Assembly: GCA_038373865.1 (NCBI GenBank)
Contig: JAXGGA010001668.1
Coordinates: 62,001 to 126,000, forward strand
From: Uloborus plumipes
Lineage: Eukaryota > Arthropoda > Arachnida > Araneae > Uloboridae
Length of the DNA: 64,000 nt
Direction: 5' to 3'
Shown: one piece after another, positions 11,335-23,301 of the stretch
Layout of the letters: each line of letters starts with the position of its first letter
Position numbering within the stretch: the first letter of the stretch is position 1
Made by a program: the position numbers and the translations under genes
The notes under the pieces: generated by a model
What the model was told of the DNA's origin: nothing
The model's input: the letters and a program-made list of their open reading frames with translations, nothing else
The model's database searches: none

Positions 11335-11690
11335 ATAGGTGCATTGCTCAGCGACAAAAACCTCTCAAATGGAAACAGCAAAATTTTGAAAAAGTGTTCA
11401 GCAAATGCGCATTTTGTAATCTTGGGGGTTGTAAATGAAATTAACAGAATGTTCTTATGGAAATTGTGAAATTAAAGTTTTCTTTCACCAGAAGTTTCTG
11501 TCATTAGCATTACCTTGAGCACTTTGAGGATTCTAAAGGCATGTAAATTTATTGTGCATTCGCACTAATTTACAAAGTAACGTATTATTGAAATGAATAA
11601 TGATATCTTTCCCTCTGAAATAGTGACCTCGAAAAGTTAAAATACAAAAAAAAAAAAAAAAAAAAATTCAAACGATCTTCTCCCAAGCTT
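11335..11690. other. no gene recognised
   Basis: AT-rich DNA with a long A run near 11646-11666. No feature is supported. Confidence 0.4.
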
Positions 11691-11860
11691 CCTCTTTTGA
11701 ATATTAAAACTTTAAACAGGATCATAAATATATTTTTCGCAATACTTATGAAGGACAAAAAATTTCAAACTATTTTATCCCACCCTCCTTCTTTTGAATA
11801 TTAAAACTTTAAACCAGGATCATAAATATATTTTTCGCAATACTTATGAAGGACATTTGC
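11690..11860. repeat. tandem duplication, about 100 bp period
   Basis: The phrase TTTGAATATTAAAACTTTAA through ATACTTATGAAGGACA occurs twice in direct orientation. The copies are nearly identical, so the duplication is recent. Confidence 0.8.
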
Positions 11861-11974
11861 TTAAATCTAACCATCAAGGATGATCGTTATTGATGTTTTA
11901 GGATTATTTTACGTCCGCAGTCTTTTGGAAAGATGAATTACAAGCAACCCTACCCAAAGGTCAATTAAGTTACC

Positions 11975-12375
11975 CGCCCCCCCCCCCCCCACATAAGCAA
12001 ATTAAAAAAACCAAATAGTCTACGGTATGCACCTGTTTTGCACCGATTTGCATCCAAGTTTTACTCTTTGCACCCTAAACCAAAAAAAATTATTAGCGAT
12101 TTAAACTGGGGGGGGGGGGGCAACTTAAGCTTAAGTTAGCCCCCCTCACCTGTAAATTTGTGACTAAAATTTTTTTTCAAAACACCCATGGTTTGCACCT
12201 ACTGTGCACCGATTTGCACCCAAGTTTTACGTTTTGCACCCTAAACCGAGAAAAGTTATCAGCGATTTAATTCGGGCTGCGCTAACTCAAGCTGGCTTTA
12301 GTTAAAAATTTACAGGTGACGGGACTAACTTAAGCTTAAGTTGGGGGGCCAACTTAATTGACTTCCAACCCAAGT
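11975..12375. repeat. degenerate tandem repeat with AACTTAAGCTTAAGTT palindrome
   Basis: Two units of roughly 175 bp share TTTGCACCCTAAACC, GCACCGATTTGCA and the perfect 16-bp palindrome AACTTAAGCTTAAGTT next to C or G runs. No coding potential is seen. Confidence 0.7.
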
Positions 12376-13380
12376 GTCAATCACCGATTGGAATAAAATT
12401 TTGTTCATCCATAGAACCCTGAAAAATATTAAGAATGTGTTTTTTTTATCGCCAGTAAACACTTTCGACAGGATGAAATTTACCTCCAAGTAATGGGTTA
12501 TTGAGATAAATGAGGGGGGTAGCTACCCTCTCAAAATGCTTCTCACACCATTTTTGCAGATTATTATGGAAAAAGACCCCCTGAATCCAAATATGACCAC
12601 AGTTTTCCTCCATCATAACAATTTTACAGCCATTATTTTGGTTGGAAGGAAAAGGAAGCATTATATTGACCGTTAACTTTCTTCTGGAGGAGGAGGGGGC
12701 TAGACAGGTGAAAAGTCTAAGAGCATGAACATTTGAATCAAGGAGGGGTCTTGGGGGGGGGAGGGTGTTCCCCACTAAAATATGTAAAAAATCATGAGAA
12801 AGATCTTTTTTCCTGGGAGTTTCTATAAACAAAATTTTCGCTTATATTTTGGGAAAAACCAGATGAATCATTCAATGAGCCTTATGTCGAAAAACTTTTC
12901 TCGTTGTAAAAAAAAACTTGGAAGTGTGTCATATTGCACACGAATCGTATCGCAAATCGTCAGTCGACTTCTCGTATTATTCATCTTCATTCTAGTGATA
13001 TTCAGATATAATTAATTAATACTAAAAATGAAAATAAAGTATGCTTAAAATACAACATTAACTTATATTTATATATTTGAGGATGCACTGCCCCCTTATT
13101 TGTCATTTTATCAACAAGTAGTTCACAATGGGGCGGTGCAGTCTCGAAAAGACGTACAGTACTATTGCATTGCAAGCATTTAATTATACCCGTGAACGGA
13201 ATTTGAATAATATAAAAAATACGGGAAGCTTCTTTATTAATTAATTAATTAATTTTTTTTTTAAATACCTTTTTTACTTATCTAGAAAATCATCAGTCAC
13301 AATATTTTTGACAGGTGCTTTTTTTCTTCTCCATTTTAATTCCATTCCATTTGTAGAAACGAAAACCCCAACGAGTAGGG
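12376..13380. other. no gene recognised
   Basis: A minus-strand open frame of 128 codons (12446-12832) has low-complexity composition and matches no family known to me. It is not called as a gene. Confidence 0.4.
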
Positions 13381-13510
13381 TTCTATCTCAGTTCATGATT
13401 GGGAAAAACACAACTTGAATTTAAGACGTCAAATGTCAAATGAATGCTAGGTGCCCTCCACCCCCCTCCAAACCCACAGTGATTTTTTGTAATTTTTATT
13501 ATTATCAGCA

Positions 13511-13516
13511 TTATTA

Positions 13517-13550
<34 letters not shown>

Positions 13551-13551
13551 T
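13511..13551. repeat. (ATT)n microsatellite
   Basis: About 13 ATT units with one interruption. Confidence 0.9.
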
Positions 13552-13652
13552 AGTGGATTCCGGTTAATTGAATCAGTGGTTGATTGAATTAACCGCTTTA
13601 TTGAATCAAAACTGCTTGGAACAAGCACGATTCTTTTAAGCTGCGGCTACTG
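13552..13652. mobile_element. pogo/Tigger-like terminus
   Basis: The phrase GGTTAATTGAATCAGTGGTT and AACCGCTTTATTGAATC leads to GCTGCGGCTACTG|TA. It shares end type and internal words with 9400-9494 and 16585-16656. Confidence 0.55.
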
Positions 13653-13934
13653 TATGTGTATTGTTATAATCATCATTATTATTTGTACTTCCAGTATACT
13701 CTACATACTTTTTAAATTAATTTTTTGCCGCAGGATTAATGAATCTATGCATTTTATTACACAACCAACTTTAGCAAGAAGTAAATAATACGTCAAATTT
13801 CTCTATAACGAACTCACTTCTGCCTCAAATGTTTATCATATTTTATTCCAAACGTTTTTAACAAGTGAAATATTCTGAGGAAAGCAGTCGGACCATAAAA
13901 GCCGAAACAGATTCACTTTATTGTGTTTGAGGAA

Positions 13935-14005
13935 ATTTATAGTGTTCCTGACGCCTCCATGTTGCCATGGTAATCGTAAATAATCCACGAAATCGGTCAC
14001 GTGAC
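13935..14005 (-). promoter_or_regulatory. candidate minus-strand promoter motif cluster
   Basis: Read on the minus strand, a full E-box palindrome GTCACGTGAC (13996-14005) comes first. About 20 bases on is an RFX X-box-like palindrome GTTGCCATGGTAAT (13961-13974, seen on +), and then TATAAAT (13935-13941). Two long palindromic binding sites upstream of a TATA box within 70 bp is more order than expected by chance. No downstream exon was identified, so the target gene, if any, is unknown. Confidence 0.35.
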
Positions 14006-15065
14006 AGGATGTCAGTCATATTGGGGTCCCGGTACAAGTCATCGGGTCTCTTAATTGAAGAGACGGAATTCCATTTTGGTCTACCTAATCTGTAAATCCC
14101 CAGACTTCGATATGTCGATAAAATTTCGTAATAGAAGGGCATAGGACATGAGTTCAGTTCTGAAAATAGCATTCCGTTGGAAAATTCGAAGTTATTTCAG
14201 AGGAATAGTTTTTGAATGAAATCGAAGGCAGAAATGGTCTCATGGTATTTATCTCTACAAAGGTTGTTGGAGGAAAACTTCAAGGATTTTCACAAAAGTA
14301 GCCTGAATAATTGCATGGGTTTTGTGTAAAGTTTATTATTTACAGTTAAAATTAACTGCAAAAAGTTTGACTAAACTGTTACCTTGGACTACGTAGCTTT
14401 AAGTGTATTGTTCCGACAACCGGATTATGATATTTTCAGACTGCCGTTTCGGCCTTGTTACTGACTCATCAGTCTAGAATAGTCAATAACTGAACTTGAG
14501 GCGGATGTCATCTCGTTGAAGTTGAGATTACCAACAAACCGGAAGCTAAAATTGATTCAGAACTCGAGCGAAAGAGTCGCGAATTTGATGCCAGAAAAAT
14601 TACTTTATTTCAAGAACACAGGAGGCTTTTGTACTTAAAATGAAACAAAAAACAGAAGTGAAACCTTGGATTCCATGCTGTAAACGAAGTTTTCTTTTGT
14701 TTTGTTATTGGATTCAAACAAATAATGCCATTACAAGACAGATCTTTCAGAAAGCACTCGTGTTAAATAGTTTGGTGAAAGTACAGCAATATTCTGAACA
14801 CACATTTCGCTGATATTAATCGTTGAAAAAAAATATTCTAACTGAAATCTGATGTTTCCAAAAATTACTTCAACTTCCAAAAGATGTATATCATGCAATT
14901 AATAAAAAATAATTGAAAGGAGCTTCGAGACTTCGAAATAGTCGATATATCATTTTGACGAAGTACATTCCATCTGTTTGATGTCATTGGTTTATTTGGC
15001 ATCATAATTTTTATACTCCTTCAAATAATTTTCATTTTCCTAAATATTACCTGGCAAGAAATTAA
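14006..15065. other. no gene recognised
   Basis: No exon or repeat family was identified. Confidence 0.4.
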
Positions 15066-15482
15066 AAAAAAAATGAAGGTTAAATTCCTTCAATATTTCA
15101 ACTTTTGAATCCTTTCTTGTGGAGAATATTCGTAAAAATTGTTTAAAAAAATCTAAAAAGGACAAACTTTAACAAAAAAAGGAACGAAAAGGAAAAGTAA
15201 CAAATAAATTCAAAGAAAATTCCTAGTTCTATTCCATATTCAAATTAGTTAATTTATTAATATAAACCACTTTTCAAATTTTTTCGGTCAAGCCTCCGAA
15301 TGATGTATGCTTTTTATTTATTTATTTTTTAAAAAGTAGCGAAGTAGCGACTACAGTTCAAAAGTCGTTTGTAGTCGCTACATTTAAAAAAAAGTAGTTG
15401 TAGTTATAGTTAACTACATTTATAACAAAGTAGTTGTAATTGTAGTTCGTTACAAAAGAAATGTAGTTTTTTCAATCCCTGC
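15066..15482 (-). mobile_element. hAT MITE copy, truncated, same family as 43077-43656
   Basis: Shares in inverted orientation the phrases AAAAAGTAGCGAAGTAGCGA, TAGTTGTAGTTATAGTTAAC and the flank TTTTTTCGGTCAAGCCTCC-like with the element at 43 kb. The right end TTGAAAAAACTAC-type terminus closes in TCAATCCCTG. The other terminus is not visible. Confidence 0.7.
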
Positions 15483-15692
15483 CTAAACGTCAATATTTGA
15501 AAATGATCTTTACTTTCAAATTCTGTTTCTCAAACAATAAGTCAATATTTTAAAACCCTTGAGTAGTCTTCTTATATTTAAGTTAAATTCGAACTGTTTC
15601 AATTAACTGAATGTAAAATATTGATAATAGAAATTAATTTATATTTTATTTTGTGAAAACTTCAAAACCTTTTCTTTTTGTAATTTTATATA

Positions 15693-16575
15693 TGGGCGAT
15701 TCTCTGTAAACTGGTAATTGGCTGTCCAGACTGAGTATTTTAAAAATAATAAAGTGCAATAAAGTAAGAATCGCTCTTAATACAAGTAAAGCATTAATAC
15801 TTTGTGGCCAAATTGTATTTGGAGTGATAACAATTTAATTTTTTTTTCTAGAAATTATCTGAGCGCCGAAAACGCAGTCCCCTGGCTGTCCCAATCCCAT
15901 AGTCTAACTGTTAAAGATAGTATTTGAAAAAACCTATTAACACTACATAAATTTGGCAATTAATATCTAAAAATAGAATAATGAAGCTATATTTTTCTTT
16001 TGAAATAAGGTATAATTACGGATTTCTAAAACTTAAAATTGTCATGCATATTCTGTCCGGAGTTTTTTCAAACAGTCCCCTGCAACAAATTCAAAGCTGT
16101 AATGCTAAAAATCTATAACTTTTGCAAATTCTTTTTGGCATGAAGTTTAAAGTAATCAGTGTGAATTTGCCGAAATCGCCGAGAACGGTTTTGAAACGCT
16201 ACTTTGCTTAGTTTGAGAGCCACATTTGTGATGAAAGTATGCATCAGGGTCGTTGCGAAAACAGTCCTCTAGGAAGTGATTTTATTAATGTCAATTAATT
16301 TAATTATAAAACATAGTAGTTATTATGTCCACGATTTGTGCCTAAATTTATAGGTAGTCTCCTAACTAATTGTGTTCAATAGTTTTGCAGATATTACGCA
16401 ACAAAGAGCAAAAACACAGTCACCTGGCACAGTCCCCTGCCTAGTAATACTAGGCGGGGGACTTAGTAATAGATTCATTTTCTGAGCAACAGTATTATAA
16501 CTATACGAACATTTCAAAAAACCGCGCCCGGACAGATTTCGTGTGAAAAATGACGAGTTTACAGAGAATCGCCCA
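15693..16575. mobile_element. TA-flanked MITE, copy 1
   Basis: Begins TGGGCGATTCTCTGTAAACT and ends with the inverted GAGTTTACAGAGAATCGCCCA. The flanking TA on both sides is the Tc1/mariner-type target duplication. Length is 883 bp with no open frame of note. CAGTCCCCTG-like words recur at about 15878, 16073, 16263 and 16420-16440. The last forms a hairpin with CTAGGCGGGGGACT. A second copy lies in direct orientation at 30164-31086. Confidence 0.9.
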
Positions 16576-16584
16576 TATGTCGGT

Positions 16585-16656
16585 TTATAAAATCAACCGC
16601 TTAATGAAATCAAACATCGTCGGAACAAATGGGATTTTAATAAGCGGCGGCCACTG
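16585..16656. mobile_element. pogo/Tigger-like terminus
   Basis: Contains AAAATCAACCGCTTAATGAA and GATTTTAATAAGCGGCGGCC followed by ACTG|TA, the same end type as at 9494 and 13652. Confidence 0.5.
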
Positions 16657-16660
16657 TACC

Positions 16661-17866
16661 TTTTAAATAACAGATTTCAAACTGAATTCTGAGACAAAAA
16701 AATCTCTGCATGAAACTATTTGAAAGAATTGTTCTTATTTTGAACTTTCTTATTTTGAATGACAAAAGAACTTTTGGACGTCTTCTAAATTGCAGTTTCC
16801 ATTTCGGTATTTTTTGAATGATAACCCCAAGAGAAATATTTCTAATTAACTACTGAATAAGTATCAAGCGTCATTCGATTCAAAGAATTAAATCGATAGG
16901 AAGAGACTCGATCGATTCCAAGGCTACATTTGTGGCCCATTATCTCACCAAAAGCCCCAGGTAGTTTAAATTCTACAGACTTCGAAATGAATCCTGGTTT
17001 TCATTTCTGCATATCCTTAAACTATCACATTGAACTTACTAATGGCTTAGAGCTTCAGAGAGGCAATGTATGTCGAAAATAGAAACTGTTGAAACTTTCA
17101 GTTGAAATGGAAAGTAATTAGCTAAAAATGCTTTACTGTGAAACAAAATCTACCATTTTTGTAACTAGTTGATTTAAACTTTTTTTTAAATACTTCTTGT
17201 TAAAAGAAAATGTATACATATTAAGTTAATTGGTATTTCCTCAAATTTATGTTTTGAAATGTAATTATACAAGATTAACTTAGCATCAACTCTTCCTTAC
17301 AAAACCCGACTTTGGAATGGTGGAATTATATACATTGGACTAGCTTTACTAATAATTTAAACCCAAAAGTAAGTTTTTTATGCTTACTTGTTTGTTACAC
17401 CTTCACATTTTAACTACTCCACCGATCATCATGAAATTTTTTACACGTTTTAAGGGTGCAGAATGTGACATAGAATTGGTACCTTTCATCCACAAAGAAA
17501 AGTACATATTTCAGGATTTTTATTCTATTTCTAAAGAAAATAATAATTTTGAGTGATATCGAAGTGAAAATGTAGTATTTGTTGGACTTTTGCAGCATAT
17601 TAAGCCTTTAAAAAGCTGCATAAGGTGAACTTGACCGGAAGTTTATATTGGATAAAGAGAACATCCTCCTAATTTTTCATTTTAAGTTGTTTTCATACTC
17701 TAAAACATGAGTTATCTTGATTTTAAAGACTTATATTTTGATGCATTTTCCCCAAGGCAGGTTGCATTGAAAAAAAAAGGTATTTGAAACCCCGAAATAC
17801 GTGTCTGCAATCAATTGTTTTTTTTGCTTTATATTGTTTACATTTGTACTTTTGTAGTTAAAAACC
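16661..17866. other. no gene recognised
   Basis: AT-rich DNA without a supported feature. Confidence 0.4.
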
Positions 17867-18215
17867 TGGCTTTTCTCGGATGACTCTACATCCCGAAGCT
17901 CACAATTCTTTCCATTGAAAATGGAGTTCAGTGAAACACCGAAACGCGCGTCTGAAATTAATAGCTTATTTGCGTTTTTGTCTACATTGTTTACATTTGT
18001 ACACCGAAACGCGCGTCTGAAATCAATAGCTTATTTGCGCTTTTGTCTACTTTGTTTACGTTTGTAAACCCTGTATAAACCCGGCTTTTCTGGGATGACT
18101 CTACATCCCGAAGCTCACAATTCTTTCCATTGAAAATGGAGTTCAGTGCAACACCGAGACACGCGTCTACAATCCATTGCCTCTATTTGCGCTTTATCTA
18201 CATTGTTGGCTATTG
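17867..18215. repeat. tandem duplication, about 215 bp, with internal 64-bp repeat
   Basis: GGATGACTCTACATCCCGAA through AAAATGGAGTTCAGTG occurs twice, about 215 bp apart. In the first unit CACCGAAACGCGCGTCTGAA is itself duplicated with a period of about 64 bp. Confidence 0.8.
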
Positions 18216-19010
18216 ATGCAATGAGACACATAGTTAAAGAAAGTATAACTTTCAGAAAATGCATAAACTTTCTACTTTTGAATCGCCCTAGTATGAAACG
18301 GAATAATAATTCAGATAAGAAAATGATCAAAATATTGGTCACATTAATGAAGGGATTAGTGAATTGAAATCCTGTTTAATAAGCAGAAGATTTTTATACT
18401 GCAAAGATAACAATGCGCTTTAGATAAAAATACAGCATTTAATCTTTTCAATTTGTGATATAAATAAACTATATTCCCTATCCAATTAATAAAACATTTA
18501 TTTTTATCTTTTCCATTATAAATCTTTTTAAACATGAGGAAATTCTTACGTAGGTTAGGAACATATAAATCGGTGGGATTAATCCAAAATTTGAAAGCAA
18601 TCGTGCAACATGTGTTTGAAGATTTAATTAATTTCTTATATTTTAGCTACTTACTCAGATTAATTTATGATATTCTCTGTGCTGTTTTTTCTTCCTTTCC
18701 TCCAATTATCTCACGCCTTGCCGTTTTAATTTGATCGATAGAAATAACTTATCTGCAGAACATGAATCGTTCACAAAAGTTGCACCACAAATATGCTGAA
18801 TTTAATTTACAAAAGCATTTTAAAATGATGCGATAAAAGAAAATCATATTTTGTAGCACATTCTGGCATACTAGCTGTTGAACACTGACCGATAGTACTG
18901 GCTTTCCAAAACCACAAAAAATAAAATTTAATTAAAAAACTTAAAACTTCATGGCTTAGAGGCTTAGTTTTCAACTGTTGCTCCAACAACTTATTTTAAA
19001 CTGCTGAACC
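18216..19010. other. no gene recognised
   Basis: AT-rich DNA without a supported feature. Confidence 0.4.
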
Positions 19011-19661
19011 CAGTAATGCCCAACCTTTTTTTTAAAACTTGAGGGCCGCACCTCATGTTAAGATGAATCGCACTGATCAAAATACATATAAATATTGAAT
19101 AGGCTTGATTTGTTTTTCTAGATTACATGGGAAGACACGATAACAGAGGAAAATTACAAACCAAGAATTGTTCCTTACCACATTCTAATTTTTCAATTGT
19201 TACTTTTCATCTGTCATTTAGAAACTAATATCTGACCATTTGATCAAAATTTGCAAAAAAATCATTCATTATACCAAATGCAGATGATGAGTTGTTTTGA
19301 AAGTTAACAGAACATGGATTTCGACTCGAAACATTGAATATAACAACGGGTCACATCAAGGGCGGACACTGAAAGTTTTCAAGGAAGTGGCGATTGATCT
19401 TTGTTACTTTTTACTGTGCATAGTGGTTTACAAATGTTGATCGTAAAGTTTCGGACTTCAATTCCGAAATACTTCCGGAGGAGAGCTTTAAAACTCCTTC
19501 CCCCCACTTCATTAAAACTCGAAAAAATGATATTTCAGAACTTCAATATCGAATAATTACCGGTGAACTGTCTCCCAAGGGACGATTGTATCCGCCCCTG
19601 GGCCACATAGATCAGCTTCACGGACCGCATAGCACCGTAGACCGTAGGTTGTGTACCGCTG
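19011..19661. mobile_element. old hAT MITE with nested repeat
   Basis: CAGTAATGCCCAACC on the left pairs with the inverted GGTTGTGTACCGCTG on the right. The flanking octamers GCTGAACC and GTTTGACC are partly alike (5 of 8), as expected for an old 8-bp duplication. The GGGCGG-ended repeat at 19368-19605 has inserted inside it. Confidence 0.55.
19368..19605. repeat. GGGCGG-ended dispersed repeat, copy 1
   Basis: Begins CAAGGGCGGACAC and ends GTATCCGCCCCTG. Internal phrases AAGTTTCGGACTTCAATT and GAAATACTTCCGG are shared in direct orientation with 46257-46515. A diverged third member may lie at 41510-41745. It is non-coding. Confidence 0.75.
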
Positions 19662-19758
19662 GTTTGACCTGAAGAAATTTATAGTATTCAAAAAGTTTTG
19701 TTTCAACTACCCTCTGAAAATTTGAAGTTATTATTATTTTTTTTTAATATTTCTACTT

Positions 19759-19950
19759 ATAAAGCAGTGAGTTTTTGCCTCCAACTCGTTCACTTTCGTA
19801 TTCCATGCTGATGAGGGTATAATAAGCCCGAAACTCCGCCCCGTCATTTCGGGGGGGGGGGTCCCCCCTGGAAAAACTGGAAATGACTGCCCTGCCGCCG
19901 AAACTGCAGTCCATGGATCGAAATGAACGAGTTGGCGATGTATTGCATAT
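19759..19950. repeat. snapback repeat family, copy 1 (interrupted)
   Basis: Starts ATAAAGCAGTGAG. It contains GCCTCCAACTCGTTCACTTT and later GAAATGAACGAGTTGGCG, which pair as a long hairpin. The other copies (39949-40044, 62900-63060, 62748-62786) end in the inverted terminus CTCACTGCTTTAT. A 62-bp insertion at 19836-19897 splits this copy. Confidence 0.75.
19836..19897. mobile_element. 62-bp micro-MITE with 8-bp duplication
   Basis: The octamer CCGAAACT stands on both sides (19828-19835 and 19898-19905), while the uninterrupted family copies have it once. Inside, CCCCGTCATTTC and GAAATGACTGCCC are inverted ends. The hAT MITE at 40546-40717 has the same CGTCATTT-type end. Confidence 0.65.
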
Positions 19951-20324
19951 TTCTACTTGTTTTATTTTTATTTATTTATTTATTTGTTACTTTCTTTCCT
20001 TTTTTTTTTTTGTTGAAGAATCGAATTTATCTTTCGAATTTATCTGTTTTTCGAATTTATCCTACTAATTTATTTACTCTTCGTAGGGTGGGCTACATGG
20101 GGTGAATTGCGTTTGTCACCAAGCGATGCATTTTCCTGCTCCTCAAAACAATTAATAAGTTTGTCGAAAATAAGGGAGGGCTTTTCGTGGCTGTTTTCTG
20201 AATGTGCGCGAGCTTAGCTGAGGAAATTGAGGGTACATTTTTCTGCATTCAGTAAATCATAACCATAATATTTGAAGTTAAAAATCAACGTGAATAAAGC
20301 ACAAATTAGGTAGAGAGCAGTGGC

Positions 20325-20361
20325 GGCTCGTGCCTTAACTTAGTGGGTGGGCCCGCAATTA
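20325..20361. mobile_element. CAGTGGCGGCTCGTG-type transposon end
   Basis: The word AGCAGTGGCGGCTCGTG is a common hAT-like terminus. The foldback element at 20364 starts just inside it; the partner end was not found with confidence. Confidence 0.35.
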
Positions 20362-20363
20362 TA

Positions 20364-21926
20364 CACTAGGTGGCCAAAAGTATCCGGACACTTTCAAAAA
20401 TTCACATTTTTACATATAGCTCGAGAAATAAGTGATCAACTGTTCTTTAACTTTAGTCATACAAAATATAGGCTTCACCGAACATTTCCAAGTTGAAATT
20501 AAATTACCCTTGCATTTGGGGGACGGCAAGAAGGGGGTTGAAAGAAAAACCGCTTTTTGACCATAACTCTTCGAAAATAGCACGAAATAAGCTATCAATT
20601 TCAGTAATTAATTAGCATACTATGTATAATTACTGTACAAATTTTTATGAACGTACCACTCTTACTTCTGAAGATATGAAACATTTTTGAAAAAACGGCA
20701 ATTTTATTTGAAGGGTTTTTGCTCATAACACGCAGAGTTTTTGATCAAACCTTATCACAACTTCAGGAAAGATGACAAAATACAAGAGAAAGAACATACT
20801 AAAGCGGTAAATTAAAATATTAAAAATTCGATGAGATATGGACGTTAAAAGGAAATAATTTTTCACGGCGCATGCGCGAACGACAGAAATTTATAACTAC
20901 AAAAATATTGTAGCCTGATTTATACTGCATCTTATAAAAAAAGTTCCAGTTGAATATCATGAAAAATGAAAAAGATATCAGCGATCTAGTGAGCTGTATT
21001 TCATTCATTCGCAGACAATACATAAATAGTGAGGGTCTGTCCACAAAGAGCTATTTTTAAATTAAAGGTTATTGCGTCGTCTTTCAAAACCAACGTTTCA
21101 GAGGGTGTCCGGATACTTTTGGAAACCTACGTATAAGGTCTTTTTGGCCGAACAGACGAAATGTGACTTCTATGCCGAATATAAATTTTCAAACTGTATA
21201 CAATTTAACATTGAAAAAAAATGATCGATTGTCACCACACTATTTGTGGACAACCCCTCACTATTTATGTATTGTCTGCGAATGAATGAAATACAGCTCA
21301 CTAGATCGCTGATATCTTTTTCATTTTTCATGATATTCAACTGGAACTTTTTTTATAAGATGCAGTATAAATCAGGCTACAATATTTTTGTAGTTATAAA
21401 TTTCTGTCGTTCGCGCATGCGCCATGAAAAATTATTTCCTTTTAACGTTCATATCTCATCGAATTTTTAATATTTTTATTTACCGCTTTAGTATGTTCTT
21501 TCTCTTGTATTTTGTCATCTTTCCTGAAGTTGTGATAAGGTTTGATCAAAAACTCTGCGTGTTATGAGCAAAAACCCTTCAAATAAAATTGCCGTTTTTT
21601 CAAAAATGTTTCATATCTTCAGAAGTAAGAGTGGTACGTTCATAAAAATTTGTACAGTAATTATACATAGTATGCTAATTAATTACTGAAATTGATAGCT
21701 TATTCCGATCTATTTTCGAAGAGTTATGGTCAAAAAGCGGTTTTTCTTTCAACCCCCTTCTTGTCGTCCCCCAAATGCAAGGGTAATTTAATTTCAACTT
21801 GGAAATGTTCGGTGAAGTCTATATTTTGTATGACTAAAGTTAAAGAACAATTGATCACTTATTTCTCGAGCTATATGTAAGAATGTGAATTTTTGAAAGT
21901 GTCCGGATACTTTTGGCCACCTAGTG
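20364..21926. mobile_element. giant foldback Tc1/mariner-type MITE
   Basis: TA|CACTAGGTGGCCAAAAGTAT on the left is matched by the inverted TACTTTTGGCCACCTAGTG|TA on the right. The arms are about 680 bp and run to about 21045 and 21240, leaving a loop of about 190 bp. Nearly identical 74-codon frames at 20820-21044 (-) and 21246-21470 (+) are mirror images, not genes. The loop contains a further copy of the terminal phrase GTGTCCGGATACTTTTGG (21103-21120). TA duplication and end sequence place it with Tc1/mariner-like MITEs. Confidence 0.9.
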
Positions 21927-21928
21927 TA

Positions 21929-23218
21929 TCTTTCCCCACTAATGCTTACACAGATACAATGAAGGAAACAACAGTTAGTAAACTAATGCTGAGCGACTTA
22001 AAATAATATTTAATTTTATTAATACAAATTTGCATTGCAAAATTATTTCACATTTGATTTGATACATAGGTTTTATATTTTAAATGTTATACCAGCCTTA
22101 AGCGATCAATGTAATACTAATGACAATGTTTTCCACAGACGACCGACTTTCAAAATATCACTAATGTTTCTCTCATAATTTTGCCATTTTCGGACAGTGA
22201 AAATATTCATCACATCAAAATTGTCACGCCTCAAGGCGGCGCACCTCCTCAAACATTACGGGACTACACTCAAAAAGAAAAAGAAAATTTCTGCCTAAAA
22301 ACACCCCCTCTCTCCCCCTAAAAATTTCGACAATCTGCACCATGACTTTCTGAAAGCCTCCATCAAATTAAGGAACTCATAAAGTAAATGACTAGATCTA
22401 GGCATGCTTACATTTTTTTTTTTTTTAATTTGGATACAAATGTTGCAATTTTAGTTCATGAAAAAACAAATCCTAACGGTGTTAGAACTTTAAAACGTCA
22501 TTTTTATAGCTATAATACTTTCAATTTTAATGCATGTATATGTTTTTAAATAAATTGGAATACACTGGAGTTTGACCAGTTATGGTCCCACTCGCTTACC
22601 TATGGTCGTACTCAAACTAGTAATGAGATGAATCGAATTATTTTCAGGAAATACACAAAGAGTACATAACAATATTAAAACACTTATTTTTCTTACAATA
22701 TAATCAAAATTAAAGGATCTTGACTACCGGTTCGAATACCATTAAAATTAAAACACAAATAACTGACTAATTTAATTATGTTTATCAGAATATTTGCTTA
22801 ACTGATAATAACCTTTTCGGATACATGATTTGACTGACAGTCATCAATATGTGTTATATGCTCATTGCTCATATGTTAGAAATAAAAAATCTTGCAGAAC
22901 GCCTAGTTTTTTCCAACCATTAGGTACCGTTATTAAACTTTGATATAATATATTTATTTAACTAGATTGCTTTTAAACAATATTTAATATTTCATATATT
23001 ATAAACCTTCAGGAAAATATATTGCAAAATATAGTTTTTAAATGTTGCGAAATTTTATGTCCACGTGTTTCTTGAATTATGAAGCAATTTGTAAAATAAT
23101 AATAATTTACGAAATAAATGTATTCATTTATACAATTTAAGCTGAATATAGTTTTTATGTACAGTAGACTTTGATCCACTCAATATTTTTATGAACGTTC
23201 AATGTTTTAAAGAAAGTC
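21929..23218. other. no gene recognised
   Basis: AT-rich DNA with GCCTCAAGGCGGCGCACCTC near 22229, possibly an old transposon piece. No gene is supported. Confidence 0.4.
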
Positions 23219-23301
23219 TCCCTACCTAACGATCTCTACCTAATCTGTGCCTAACGATCTCTACCTAATCTGTGCTTAACGATCTCTGCCTAATCTGTGC
23301 T
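23219..23301. repeat. three tandem copies of a 27-bp unit
   Basis: TAACGATCTCTACCTAATCT with TGTGCC is repeated three times with single-base differences. Confidence 0.85.

Noticed and set aside
20820..21470. Two near-identical 74-codon frames on opposite strands
   Set aside because: They are mirror images in the arms of the foldback element at 20364-21926; symmetry explains them and no protein family fits.
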